Source: Nostoc sp. CMAA1605
Lineage (GTDB): Bacteria > Cyanobacteriota > Cyanobacteriia > Cyanobacteriales > Nostocaceae
NCBI RefSeq assembly: GCF_021596505.1
Contig: NZ_PJIZ01000020.1
Coordinates: 19,757 to 83,756, forward strand
Length of the DNA: 64,000 nt
Reading direction: 5' to 3'
Made by a program: the position numbers and the translations under genes. Shown here piece after piece: positions 10,755 to 19,843 of this stretch. Below the pieces are notes generated by a model, which saw nothing but the letters and a program-made list of their open reading frames with translations, had not been told where the DNA came from and ran no database searches. How positions within the stretch are numbered: position 1 is the first letter of the stretch; the number at the start of each line of letters is the position of its first letter.

Positions 10755-10816
10755 GTCTCCAATCCCCAGTCCCCAATCCCCAGTCCCCAATCCCCAATCC
10801 CCAATCCCCAGTCCCC
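10755..10816. repeat. STRR heptad repeats (CCCCAAT / CCCCAGT)
   Basis: Tandem tccaatccccagtccccaatccccagtccccaatccccaatccccaatccccagtcccc. Confidence 0.9.
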
Positions 10817-10980
10817 TATTCGCAAAAATTAACAACCTTGGATACCATAAGTTGTGTAAAAATCCTCTAATACACTTGCTTTTGCCACATACTGAGTTCT
10901 CTTTTAAAATTAAGTGTAAAGCGATCGCTTAGGCTAGATATAGCGTTTAGTTTCCCTTTAGCCGCTTGAATAATGTCGTA

Positions 10981-11655
10981 ATGGAAGACAATCCCTGGAT
11001 AAACTCAGCTCCCTTTTTTCAAGGTTTACCAGAAACCTCTGTAGAAATAGCTCTTAACCATCTCGTAACCCGCACCCACCCAGCTAATCAAGTCATACTA
11101 CTAGAAAATGACTGGGGGGGTTCCGTATATTTTATATTTGAAGGTTGGGTAAAAATTCGTACATATAATTTGGAAGGGAAAGAAGTAACACTAAATATTA
11201 TTGGTAAAGGGGAATTGTTCGGTGAAATGGCGGCTTTAGATGAAGTACCCCGTTCTACAGATGTTATTACTCTGACACCTACAGTAATCGGCAGTATGCC
11301 AGCACAAGATTTTGTTAAATTACTCCATACAGAACCTTTAGCGGGAATTCGTCTATCACAATTGATGGCGCGACGATTACGCCAAGTAAATCGTCGTCTA
11401 AGGTTGCGAGAATCCGATAGTCAGTCACGAGTAGCAGATACATTATTATTTTTGGCAGACGGTCAAGGTAAACAAGGACAAACTGGAACGGAAATCCCTA
11501 ATTTACCCCATAGAGAACTCAGCAGTTTGAGTGGACTAGCACGGGAGACTGTAACTAGAGTATTGACAAGATTGGAAAAAAAAGGCTTGATCAAGCGAGA
11601 TCAAGACAATATTTGTATTCCCGATTTGTCAGCTTTAGAAAAAAGAATCGTTTAA
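10981..11655 (+). CDS. Crp/Fnr family transcriptional regulator
   Basis: cNMP-binding-like fold (GKGELFGEMAALDEVPRSTDVITLTPT) plus C-terminal HTH (LSSLSGLARETVTRVLTRLEKKGLIKR). ORF track starts at TTG 10966; ATG at 10981 preferred. Confidence 0.9.
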   Translation: MEDNPWINSAPFFQGLPETSVEIALNHLVTRTHPANQVILLENDWGGSVYFIFEGWVKIRTYNLEGKEVTLNIIGKGELFGEMAALDEVPRSTDVITLTPTVIGSMPAQDFVKLLHTEPLAGIRLSQLMARRLRQVNRRLRLRESDSQSRVADTLLFLADGQGKQGQTGTEIPNLPHRELSSLSGLARETVTRVLTRLEKKGLIKRDQDNICIPDLSALEKRIV

Positions 11656-11765
11656 TCTAGGTTAAAGTTTACGAAGTTATGCTGTAAGGGTTTAGGGGAA
11701 AAATTTTAGATTTTAGATTTTGGATTTTAAATTGAATTCCAATCCAAAATCCACTCATTGAATCG

Positions 11766-11810
11766 CCCAATCCCCAATCCCCAGTCCCCAGTCCCCAGTC
11801 CCCAATCCCC
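11766..11810. repeat. STRR (CCCCAAT/CCCCAGT)n directly abutting a start codon
   Basis: cccaatccccaatccccagtccccagtccccagtccccaatcccc then ATGAGT at 11811. Confidence 0.9.
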
Positions 11811-12542
11811 ATGAGTATTCTAAATTCCCCACACTCTGAACCAGAGGAAAATTCCGGCTCCGATTCTCAACCTTCAACCCAGAAATGGTCATATCATCCA
11901 GCAGAGTTAAAACGACCACAATTAAAGGTTGATGCGCCTTTAAGAATGGTAGAAACAGCGTTTTTAGCTAGTACGGCTAGTTTGATTTGGTTTATTAATT
12001 TTTACTTTCCTTTGGGGCCAGTCTTACGAATATTTTTCCCTGTCCCCATCGCTTTAGTTTATCTCCGGTGGGGTAAACGGGCTGCATGGATTGCTGCTGT
12101 TACTTCTGGGTTACTTTTATCGGTACTCATGGGGCCAGTCCGCAGTTTATTATTTGTTATGCCCTTTGCCTTTATGGGCGTGCTACTTGGGGCTACTTGG
12201 TATCGTCGTGTTCCTTGGCTAGTTTCTATCACTTTGGGGACATTATTAGCAACTTTAGGAAACTTTTTCCAGTTGTGGTTGCTGTCTATTTTGTCAGGAG
12301 AAGACCTTTGGGTTTACACCATTAATCAAGTCACTAGATTGACAGATTGGATATTTTCGCTATTTGGATTGTTATCTAGTCCCAATGTGTTGTTCATCCA
12401 ATTGGGTGCAGTAGCTTTATTTATTGTTCATAACTTCATCTATTTATTTGTAGTACATTTAGCTGCTTGGTTATTGTTAGATAGACTAGGTAATCCCATC
12501 CCTCGCCCACCGCATTGGGTACAAGTTTTGATGGATTATTAA
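11811..12542 (+). CDS. DUF2232-type integral membrane protein
   Basis: 243-aa ORF with multiple TM segments; resembles cyanobacterial DUF2232 proteins. Confidence 0.75.
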   Translation: MSILNSPHSEPEENSGSDSQPSTQKWSYHPAELKRPQLKVDAPLRMVETAFLASTASLIWFINFYFPLGPVLRIFFPVPIALVYLRWGKRAAWIAAVTSGLLLSVLMGPVRSLLFVMPFAFMGVLLGATWYRRVPWLVSITLGTLLATLGNFFQLWLLSILSGEDLWVYTINQVTRLTDWIFSLFGLLSSPNVLFIQLGAVALFIVHNFIYLFVVHLAAWLLLDRLGNPIPRPPHWVQVLMDY

Positions 12543-12555
12543 AAGTTAGTTATTT

Positions 12556-12595
12556 ATTAGTCATTAGTCATTAGTCATTAGTCATTAGTCATTAG
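12556..12595. repeat. STRR (TTAGTCA)n
   Basis: ttagtcattagtcattagtcattagtcattagtcattag. Confidence 0.9.
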
Positions 12596-12763
12596 ACTAA
12601 ATACAGTTCAGATAAGTGTTTAAATCTTAAATCAAACCTCATATATAGGAATTCGCTTTGATTCCTAAAATTGTTTGCGTAGGGAGGGAACTGGGAACAC
12701 ATGGAACAGGGAAGAAAAAATAAATGTGTACTGAGTTTTTTCTCCAAATCAAATACTAAATTT

Positions 12764-13147
12764 TCAACTTTGAATTGGATCATCTGCTGGTGGATGCCTG
12801 CCAATTTCTTTATCAGCACAACGAATATTAATTATTCTAGCTCGGTTAAATGCTAATTCTGCAATTGTCGCACGTCCTGTTGCTGTCAAGCCAACAATCA
12901 AGAGTGCGTCCATTGACCAAATAAAGTGTTTTTGCCAACTATCAATGCGTGGGTTAAATAAAGGTACTTCTGATGAAGAATATTCATCAAAGGCTTTAAT
13001 TTTGTCTGATTTTTGGCGATTGCAATGAAAACAGGCTAAAGCTAAATTATCTATTGAATTCGCGCCACCTTTGGTAAGAGGAATTACATGGTCTACAGTG
13101 AAGGAAACATATTGCCACTGTTCTGATGCGTGACAATATTCGCACAA
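12764..13147 (-). CDS. HNH endonuclease (possibly N-terminally interrupted)
   Basis: CEYCHASEQWQYVSFTVDHVIPLTKGGANSIDNLALACFHCNRQKSD is a textbook HNH motif; ORF begins at TTG, with coding similarity continuing upstream past an amber codon. Confidence 0.8.
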   Translation of the reverse strand: MCEYCHASEQWQYVSFTVDHVIPLTKGGANSIDNLALACFHCNRQKSDKIKAFDEYSSSEVPLFNPRIDSWQKHFIWSMDALLIVGLTATGRATIAELAFNRARIINIRCADKEIGRHPPADDPIQS

Positions 13148-13222
13148 AAAATTAGCTCTTTGTCGTACTTGATGTTGAGTAGCCTAACTAATGTATCGAT
13201 TCACAGACAAATCTCTAATCCC

Positions 13223-13501
13223 CTATAATTCACTTTGACTTTCAATTAGTGCTGAATTTCTGATCATCCGATTTACTAAACTCAGATAATCATCTAATTC
13301 TTCATATTCATCAAGTTCTTTTTCTTCTTCTAAAGTAATTGTTGATTCTTTTTGTTTAATTAATAATGCTTCAATTCTCCCCTGAACTAAGCTAGAGGCT
13401 CGAAATATTGGCACTCCTTCTACTAACTCAATACGGATAGCACCATCTAATGGCAGGGCCTTGGGCAAGTGCGACAATTTTATCGGTAAATTGGTTTTCA
13501 T
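13223..13501 (-). CDS. Small conserved hypothetical protein upstream of HNH gene
   Basis: 92-aa ORF, same strand and immediately upstream of HNH gene. Confidence 0.65.
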   Translation of the reverse strand: MKTNLPIKLSHLPKALPLDGAIRIELVEGVPIFRASSLVQGRIEALLIKQKESTITLEEEKELDEYEELDDYLSLVNRMIRNSALIESQSEL

Positions 13502-13745
13502 TGTGTAAGTTTTAAAATATACATTACAAAGATAAGAAACTGATCATGAGCTAATAATTTTACTGAAATATGAAACTAATAAAATCATTTTGTCATTGTA
13601 TCCTGAAAATTATAAGTCTCATTTCAATTACTACTAATTATTGTTAACTACTGAGGTTAAATTAGTTTTTCACTGTATACTTTGCAGTTTGTATATTTTG
13701 TACTTATTTAACTTGTTCTATAGTTAAACTATACTCTTAAAGTTT

Positions 13746-14921
13746 ATGATTAATATTTATACTGAAAAAGAACAGGGCAAAGCGTGGCTAGAAAAGTATC
13801 ATGGTTGTTTACCTTTGTTTACCTGTGTTCTAGGTTTTACAGAAACTGCTTTAATCCCAGGAATATCCGCAGCTGGTTTGACTCCAGAGGATCGGAAATA
13901 TACTGCTTGTGCTGATGCTGAGTTCTTATATTATGGTGCAAATCACAAACCCCAATACTCTCTCCCTCCTCTGACGGCTGGAGCTTCACCTGTGCTGATT
14001 TCTCGTGCTGTTGTAGAGTCATTAAATATACCGTTGTATTTATTTAATGCTGGGTTAAGCCAAACTTTATCCTTACCCGCAATTGATTTAGGTGGCTCTT
14101 CGGCTCAGTGTTTAAGTACAGGTAAAGCAATGGATTTAACGACTGTACATAAATTATTGCAGCAAGGGCTACTTTGGGGCGATCGCCTCGCTACTCAAAC
14201 ACGCGAAAGTTATCTAATTCTGAGTGAATGTGTCGTAGGTGGAACAACTACAGCTTTAGCAATTTTGACTGGTTTGGGTATAGACGCGATCGGCAAAGTG
14301 AATAGTAGTCACCCCATTTGTAACCATGAACAAAAATGGCAAGTCGTACAACAAGGTTTGCAGAAAATGCACCAAAAAAATCAGGGGGACAAGGTGGAAA
14401 AAACTTCCTTGTCTCCCCAGTCTTCTAACTCTGCTGTTGATCCTTTGGAATTAGTTGCGGCGGTGGGTGATCCCATGCAAGTAGTAGTGGCGGGAATGGC
14501 GATCGCAGCTAGTCGCCGTTGTGGTGTGATGTTAGCAGGTGGAACGCAAATGCTAGCGGTTTATGCTCTCATGAGTGCGATCGCCGAAACTTACAATTTA
14601 TTTTGGCAGCCAGCAGCAGTAGTTGTGGGAACAACTCGCTGGGTAGCAGAAGATCCCACAGGTGATACAGTGAATCTCACCCTCAGTTTAGGCAAAAATA
14701 GCCACTATCCTAGTAGCCCCACACCTCCTTTACTCGCTACTCAGCTGAGTTTTGCTCATTCAGCTTATCCCCAACTCCGAGCCTATGAACAGGGATTTGT
14801 CAAGGAAGGCGTGGGTGCGGGTGCTGCTTGTATCGCCGCTAGTCTTAGTCACAATTGGCAACAATCAGAACTTTTACTAGCGATCGAAACCCAAATTCAA
14901 AAACTCAGCCAAATTATTTGA
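13746..14921 (+). CDS. CobT-like (nicotinate-nucleotide--dimethylbenzimidazole phosphoribosyltransferase family) protein
   Basis: 391 aa; motifs GISAAGLTPEDRKYTACADAEFL, GECVVGGTTTALAILTGLG-like, GVMLAGGTQMLAVYAL. Confidence 0.8.
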   Translation: MINIYTEKEQGKAWLEKYHGCLPLFTCVLGFTETALIPGISAAGLTPEDRKYTACADAEFLYYGANHKPQYSLPPLTAGASPVLISRAVVESLNIPLYLFNAGLSQTLSLPAIDLGGSSAQCLSTGKAMDLTTVHKLLQQGLLWGDRLATQTRESYLILSECVVGGTTTALAILTGLGIDAIGKVNSSHPICNHEQKWQVVQQGLQKMHQKNQGDKVEKTSLSPQSSNSAVDPLELVAAVGDPMQVVVAGMAIAASRRCGVMLAGGTQMLAVYALMSAIAETYNLFWQPAAVVVGTTRWVAEDPTGDTVNLTLSLGKNSHYPSSPTPPLLATQLSFAHSAYPQLRAYEQGFVKEGVGAGAACIAASLSHNWQQSELLLAIETQIQKLSQII

Positions 14922-15164
14922 GCGTCCGTTAGCGAAGTTAGACCAAAATACAATGATGTAGAGACGTTGTGTAAAACATCCTTACAGAGCAGAATCAAGT
15001 GCATCTTCGATCAATACAGGACTTTGTGATCGGAACAAAGTTTGGGGAAGCAATCCCAACATCAAGAGAGATTACTACCCTGCGGGAACACTTTGTGAAC
15101 GCGATCGCTCGTAATGACGAAGTTAAATTATTTTTGCGTAAGTCCAGCAATAAACACTATCACG

Positions 15165-15230
15165 ACTCGTTACTCATTACTCATTACTCAGCACTCATTA
15201 CTCATTACTCAGCACTCGTTACTCAGCACT
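15165..15230. repeat. STRR (ACTCATT / ACTCAGC)n
   Basis: gttactcattactcattactcagcactcattactcattactcagcactcgttactcagcac. Confidence 0.9.
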
Positions 15231-15359
15231 CAGCACCGGCTGAACGCCGCGCTACCGCTAACAGCACTCATTACCCCGCCTCACTTTGCCATAAAAACAA
15301 AAATACCGGACTCATAACTTCCGGCAAATTTTCATCGGAGTAAATTTAACTATCGCAAC

Positions 15360-15734
15360 TTAATGTATTCTTTCTCTCAGTAATTGTTCTTCTAAAGCCG
15401 CAATCCGATTGTAGGCTGCTGTCAGCTGTGCGGTAAGTCTCTGTATTTGAATTTCTGGTGATAAGCTCTTTTCTCCACTTTGGCTGCTCGTATCTAAATA
15501 AATGCCATCGATTAATACATCCTTGTGTTCTAATTCTGAAGTGATGCTGAATTGTCCTTTGAACTGAGAATAGCTAATCTCTCGATTCTCATGAAAACTC
15601 TCTTTGGCTTTTGTTCTAGCTAAAGAACATTCTGAAATAGCTTGTGCTACTTTTGTGTCAAGTTGCTCAATAAACTGGTAGAGGGCATCCAGTTTATGAC
15701 TTACAGTTAGGATTTGTTGTTGTAATGGCTCCAT
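15360..15734 (-). CDS. Hypothetical protein, predicted coiled coil
   Basis: 124-aa ORF, C-terminal IQRLTAQLTAAYNRIAALEEQLLRERI. Confidence 0.55.
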   Translation of the reverse strand: MEPLQQQILTVSHKLDALYQFIEQLDTKVAQAISECSLARTKAKESFHENREISYSQFKGQFSITSELEHKDVLIDGIYLDTSSQSGEKSLSPEIQIQRLTAQLTAAYNRIAALEEQLLRERIH

Positions 15735-16249
15735 TTAATACCCTCGTCTGCACATTTTCTATATGTTATTCAATTTACTGGCAATGTTAAACATACTTAT
15801 GAATTATTTAATTATTCACATTTTCCTTGGGAATGCGATACACAGTTAATCATTTCGATATATCACTCAACATTTTTCTCATTTAATGCTCATCTTTATA
15901 TTGAGATTAATTAACTTTCTGGCTAAAGTGCAGAAATAATCAGCGAATCGGCATTAATTTTTTCAGCATAATTCCTGTGTAGTAAGGGCTTCAGCTCTGC
16001 TCTTATGCAAATTGAGAAATCAACATCATCAGTTTTGGTTGCTGATATCAATGAGACATCATTAGCTTTGTATTCCATCTCTGAAATAGTTGATAAATGA
16101 ATGAAATTTAATTGATTATCTGCCTGTGTCTAATGCAGGCTAACAATGGCCAGACTTTTGTCAATTGTTGTTAGGTCTTGGCGATCGCTATCCACAATAC
16201 TTGATATAGTCTGATAGTCGCTCAAGACTGGCACAGAGATACGTAAGTA

Positions 16250-16523
16250 TTTTTAGTTGACTTTTACAGAGTAGTGTGACTATAAAGAGGTTAATAATTC
16301 CTGACAAATAATTTTAGGAACTAACCGACAAGTAAACTGGTCTGGCGGAATGTAATTATTGGGTAATCTATGGTGGCTATGAGACAAGACTTGATGAACC
16401 TGGCTGACGCTCAGTCATGATGGGGAAAATATAGGTTAAGTCCTAGTTTCGTGCAGAAATGTACTCGCTAATACGATAGAATGCGCGAATGACAGATGTG
16501 TGCTGTGTGGTCTTGGAGTGCGA
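16250..16523 (+). promoter_or_regulatory. Leader/promoter region of the polysaccharide export operon; duplicated at 33690
   Basis: TTGACT-18 nt-TATAAA at ~16257-16286, conserved hairpin-containing block at 16291-16341; diverged second copy ~17.4 kb downstream. Confidence 0.6.
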
Positions 16524-17330
16524 ATGACGCTTTCAATTCAAAAGAGTTTAAATTGGCTACAAATACGCCGCTACTGGGAGTTGCTGCAAGTCTTGGTCAT
16601 GCGGAATCTCAAAGTGCGTTACAGAGGTTCTCTACTAGGCGTGTATTGGTCACTATTGAACCCCTTGATTATGACAGCACTCTATAGTGCAATTTTTGGT
16701 GCGACATTCGCATCTTATTACGGTAATTCCATCGTCAACTACGTGCTAGCCGCCTTTACTGGCTTAGTCGTGATTAACTTCTTCTCATCCTCCACATCCC
16801 AAGCTTTATCTAGTGTCGTCAATAATGGGGCGTTGTTAAATAAAATTCGTCTCCCTGTGAGTGTCTTCCCCGTCTCAATGGTGGTAGCCAATATTTTTCA
16901 GTTTGCAGTGGGAGCATTTCCCTTATTAGCTGCGATCGCACTCATCAATTCTAAAAGTATATTAAATGTGTTAGCATTACTACTTCCATTGCTGTCCCTA
17001 ATTTTAGTGTGTGCAGGAGTGGGATTCTTAGTTAGTGCGCTTTATGTGTTTTTTCGAGATTTACCTTACTTCTATGAGTTAGTCGTGTTCGTACTGTGGA
17101 TTAGCAGTCCTGTATTCTACCCAGCGGCCATTGTACCACCCCAAGTTAAACCGTTTTTAGGATTAAATCCACTGTCCCCAATCATTGAAAGTCTACGTCA
17201 AATTACTTTATCTGGTAATCTACCAGATTTAAATTTAATTTGGGGGGCTTTGCTCAGTGGCATCATAATTTTTGCCTTGGGATGGACTTGTTTTCATATG
17301 TGGCGACATCAGTTTATGGATTTACTCTAG
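16524..17330 (+). CDS. wzm: ABC-2 type polysaccharide export permease
   Basis: MRNLKVRYRGSLLGVYWSLLNPLIMTALY and multi-TM architecture; ATG 16524 preferred over 16500 because the duplicated copy aligns from this ATG. Confidence 0.88.
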   Translation: MTLSIQKSLNWLQIRRYWELLQVLVMRNLKVRYRGSLLGVYWSLLNPLIMTALYSAIFGATFASYYGNSIVNYVLAAFTGLVVINFFSSSTSQALSSVVNNGALLNKIRLPVSVFPVSMVVANIFQFAVGAFPLLAAIALINSKSILNVLALLLPLLSLILVCAGVGFLVSALYVFFRDLPYFYELVVFVLWISSPVFYPAAIVPPQVKPFLGLNPLSPIIESLRQITLSGNLPDLNLIWGALLSGIIIFALGWTCFHMWRHQFMDLL

Positions 17331-18077
17331 ATGGAACTTATTCGATTAGAACAAGTATCTCTGTGGCGGCGGACGCAAGAAGAATTTTCCTATGACTTAA
17401 AAAAGACAGTTCTATCGCTGATTGAAGGTAAGTACCGTAAGCCTGCACGTAAGTTAGTTCTTGAGCAGATCAATCTGGTTGTTAACTCAGGTGAAAAAGT
17501 AGGAATTATTGGCGCAAATGGTTCAGGTAAATCAACACTGCTGAAAGTAATTTGTGCTATTTTACAGCCAACCAATGGTACAGTCAGAGTTAGGGGACAA
17601 ATTGCACCTTTGATTGAACTTGGTGCTGGTTTTGATGCTGAGATTTCCGTAATGGATAATATTCTCCTGTATGGAGTTCTCTTAGGTTTTTCCAGGGTAG
17701 AAATTCAAAAAAGAGCCTCTTCGATATTAGAGTTTGCAGAATTAGAAGATTATGCTTTAGTACCCGTTAAGGGTTTATCTTCTGGTATGGTAGCTAGGTT
17801 AGGATTTGCGATCGCTACAGATGTACAACCGGATATCCTGATTCTCGACGAAGTTTTATCTGTAGGAGATGAAAAATTTAAAAACAAGTGTAAGCAAAGA
17901 ATCGATAAATTTTGGGACGCAAACGCCACAGTCTTAGCAGTTTCCCACGATTTAGAATTTATCAAAAATTCGTGTAACCGAGCAATTTGGTTGCACAAGG
18001 GACAAATACGGTTTACAGGTGATGCAGAAGAAACTGTAGATTATTATCTACAAGCAGTCAGAGAAGGTAACACCTAA
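17331..18077 (+). CDS. wzt: Polysaccharide ABC transporter ATP-binding protein
   Basis: Walker A GANGSGKST, signature LSSGMVARLGFA, Walker B PDILILDEVLSVGD; 248 aa, so no C-terminal carbohydrate-binding extension. Confidence 0.9.
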   Translation: MELIRLEQVSLWRRTQEEFSYDLKKTVLSLIEGKYRKPARKLVLEQINLVVNSGEKVGIIGANGSGKSTLLKVICAILQPTNGTVRVRGQIAPLIELGAGFDAEISVMDNILLYGVLLGFSRVEIQKRASSILEFAELEDYALVPVKGLSSGMVARLGFAIATDVQPDILILDEVLSVGDEKFKNKCKQRIDKFWDANATVLAVSHDLEFIKNSCNRAIWLHKGQIRFTGDAEETVDYYLQAVREGNT

Positions 18078-18157
18078 ATTTTTATTTTTCAGTAACAACT
18101 TTTACTAAAAAGCTCTTTTAGTTGTAAAATCTCACTCAGAGTAAGCTAGGAGCGAGT

Positions 18158-19090
18158 ATGAAAGTATTAATTACTGGAGGTGCTGGTTATATTGGGTCAG
18201 TGTTGACACCAACTTTATTAGCTCATGGTTATGAGGTGACTGTACTAGATAATTTCATGTTTCACCAAAATAGCTTGGCTGATTGCTGTCAATATGACGG
18301 GTTTCAAATCGTCAGAGGTGATTGCAGAGATGAAAACACTATTAAACTTCTGCTCAAAGATGCTGATGTCATTATTCCCTTAGCAGCATTAGTAGGCGCA
18401 CCATTATGTAAAAATGATGCGATCGGTACCCAAACAATTAACTCCGATGCTGTCAAAATGTTGTGTAGGCTAGCCAGTAAGGAACAACGCATTCTCATGC
18501 CAGTCACAAATAGTGGTTACGGCATCGGTGAACCAGGAAAGTTTTGTACAGAAGAAACACCTCTACGCCCAATTTCTTTATACGGAATCACGAAAGTAGA
18601 AGCCGAGCAAGCTGTTTTAGAAAGAGAAAATAGCATTACGTTTAGATTGGCTACTGTCTTTGGTATGTCCCCCCGTATGAGGGTTGATTTGTTAGTCAAT
18701 GACTTTGTTTATCGTGCTGTCCATGACCGAGCAGTTCTAGTTTTTGAAGGTCATTTTAAGAGGAATTATATCCATATTCGTGATGTTAGCAAAGTATTTT
18801 TGCATGGCATTGTCAATTTTGCAACCATGAAGGGTAAACCCTACAATGTTGGATTAGAAGATGCGAATTTATCCAAATTAGAACTATGCGCTGAAATTAA
18901 AAAACATTTACCCAACTTTGTATATCTAGAAGCTCCCATCGGTGAAGATCCAGATAAGCGCGATTACATAGTTTCCAACGCCAGAATTTTAAATACTGGC
19001 TTTGAACCAGATTGGTCTTTAAGCCGAGGTATTCAGGAATTGATTAAAGGTTATACAATCTTACGCAACAGCTTGTATTCTAACGTTTAG
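18158..19090 (+). CDS. NAD-dependent epimerase/dehydratase (extended SDR)
   Basis: MKVLITGGAGYIGSVLTPTLL, YGITKVEAE catalytic YxxxK. Confidence 0.9.
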   Translation: MKVLITGGAGYIGSVLTPTLLAHGYEVTVLDNFMFHQNSLADCCQYDGFQIVRGDCRDENTIKLLLKDADVIIPLAALVGAPLCKNDAIGTQTINSDAVKMLCRLASKEQRILMPVTNSGYGIGEPGKFCTEETPLRPISLYGITKVEAEQAVLERENSITFRLATVFGMSPRMRVDLLVNDFVYRAVHDRAVLVFEGHFKRNYIHIRDVSKVFLHGIVNFATMKGKPYNVGLEDANLSKLELCAEIKKHLPNFVYLEAPIGEDPDKRDYIVSNARILNTGFEPDWSLSRGIQELIKGYTILRNSLYSNV

Positions 19091-19102
19091 TAGAGTGAGC
19101 TT

Positions 19103-19843
19103 ATGTCATTTCCCCCAAATGATGTCATAGCTGTAATTTTAGCCGGTGGGTACGGCACACGCATCAAACACCTATTAGACGGTGTGCCTAAACCTATGGT
19201 GTCAGTTGCAGGTAAACCTTTTATTGAGTGGGTTGTACGTTATCTAAAAACACAAGGCATTACAAAAGCCGTCATTTCCACAGGTTATCTAGGAGAAGTT
19301 ATAGAAAAATATTTCCACACACAACCTGTTGATGGCATACAAATTATTTGCTGTCGAGAAACCAAACCACTAGGCACTGCTGGGGGTTTTTTAAATGCTG
19401 TACATCTCAGTGGAAAATCGCCTCATGCTTGGTTAGTCGTTAATGGCGACTCTCTAGTTTTTGCCAACTTGGCATTACTTAGTCATCATCTTTCTGGTAA
19501 TAAAACTAGTGGTGTAATTCTTGGCTTATCAGTAAGTGATACTTCCCGATATGGTTCACTAGTATGTAATCAGTTAGGTGAATTAGAAAAATTTGCAGAA
19601 AAACGTCCAGGTTCTGGAATAATAAGTGCAGGAGTATATTTATTAAGAAACTCTTTGATGAAAGAATTTCCAAATACATTACCTTTGAGCTTTGAAAATG
19701 AGGTATTCCCCTTATTAATAAGTCAAAATTTTAGCTTGCAAGTAGCTATTACTGATGCTCCTTTTTTGGATATAGGCACTCCTGAATCTTTACCACAAGC
19801 TGAATCTTTCATTTTGGATAATCATCAGCAATTTACATGGTAA
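19103..19843 (+). CDS. hddC: Nucleotidyltransferase, HddC-like (heptose-1-phosphate guanylyltransferase)
   Basis: AVILAGGYGTRIKHLLDGVPKPMVSVAGKPFIEWVV; context with GmhA/HddA/GmhB. Confidence 0.75.
   Translation: MSFPPNDVIAVILAGGYGTRIKHLLDGVPKPMVSVAGKPFIEWVVRYLKTQGITKAVISTGYLGEVIEKYFHTQPVDGIQIICCRETKPLGTAGGFLNAVHLSGKSPHAWLVVNGDSLVFANLALLSHHLSGNKTSGVILGLSVSDTSRYGSLVCNQLGELEKFAEKRPGSGIISAGVYLLRNSLMKEFPNTLPLSFENEVFPLLISQNFSLQVAITDAPFLDIGTPESLPQAESFILDNHQQFTW

Noticed and set aside
10534-10797. 87-aa minus ORF and 10684-10932 plus ORF
   Set aside because: Encoded by heptad repeats and the 36-bp module (HRLNNALPITALITHYSLLTTHYS); not a credible protein.
14999-15343. 114-aa ORF and overlapping 15114-15317 ORF
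   Set aside because: Much of each peptide is translated STRR heptads (LITHYSALITHYSAL / LLITQHSLLITQHS) plus the 36-bp dispersed module; open frames are a by-product of the 7-nt repeat, though the first ~50 codons of 14999 could be an old gene fragment.
16500-16524. Alternative upstream start of the ABC permease at 16500
   Set aside because: The duplicated copy aligns as coding only from ATG 16524, and the extra MLCGLGVR residues look non-coding.
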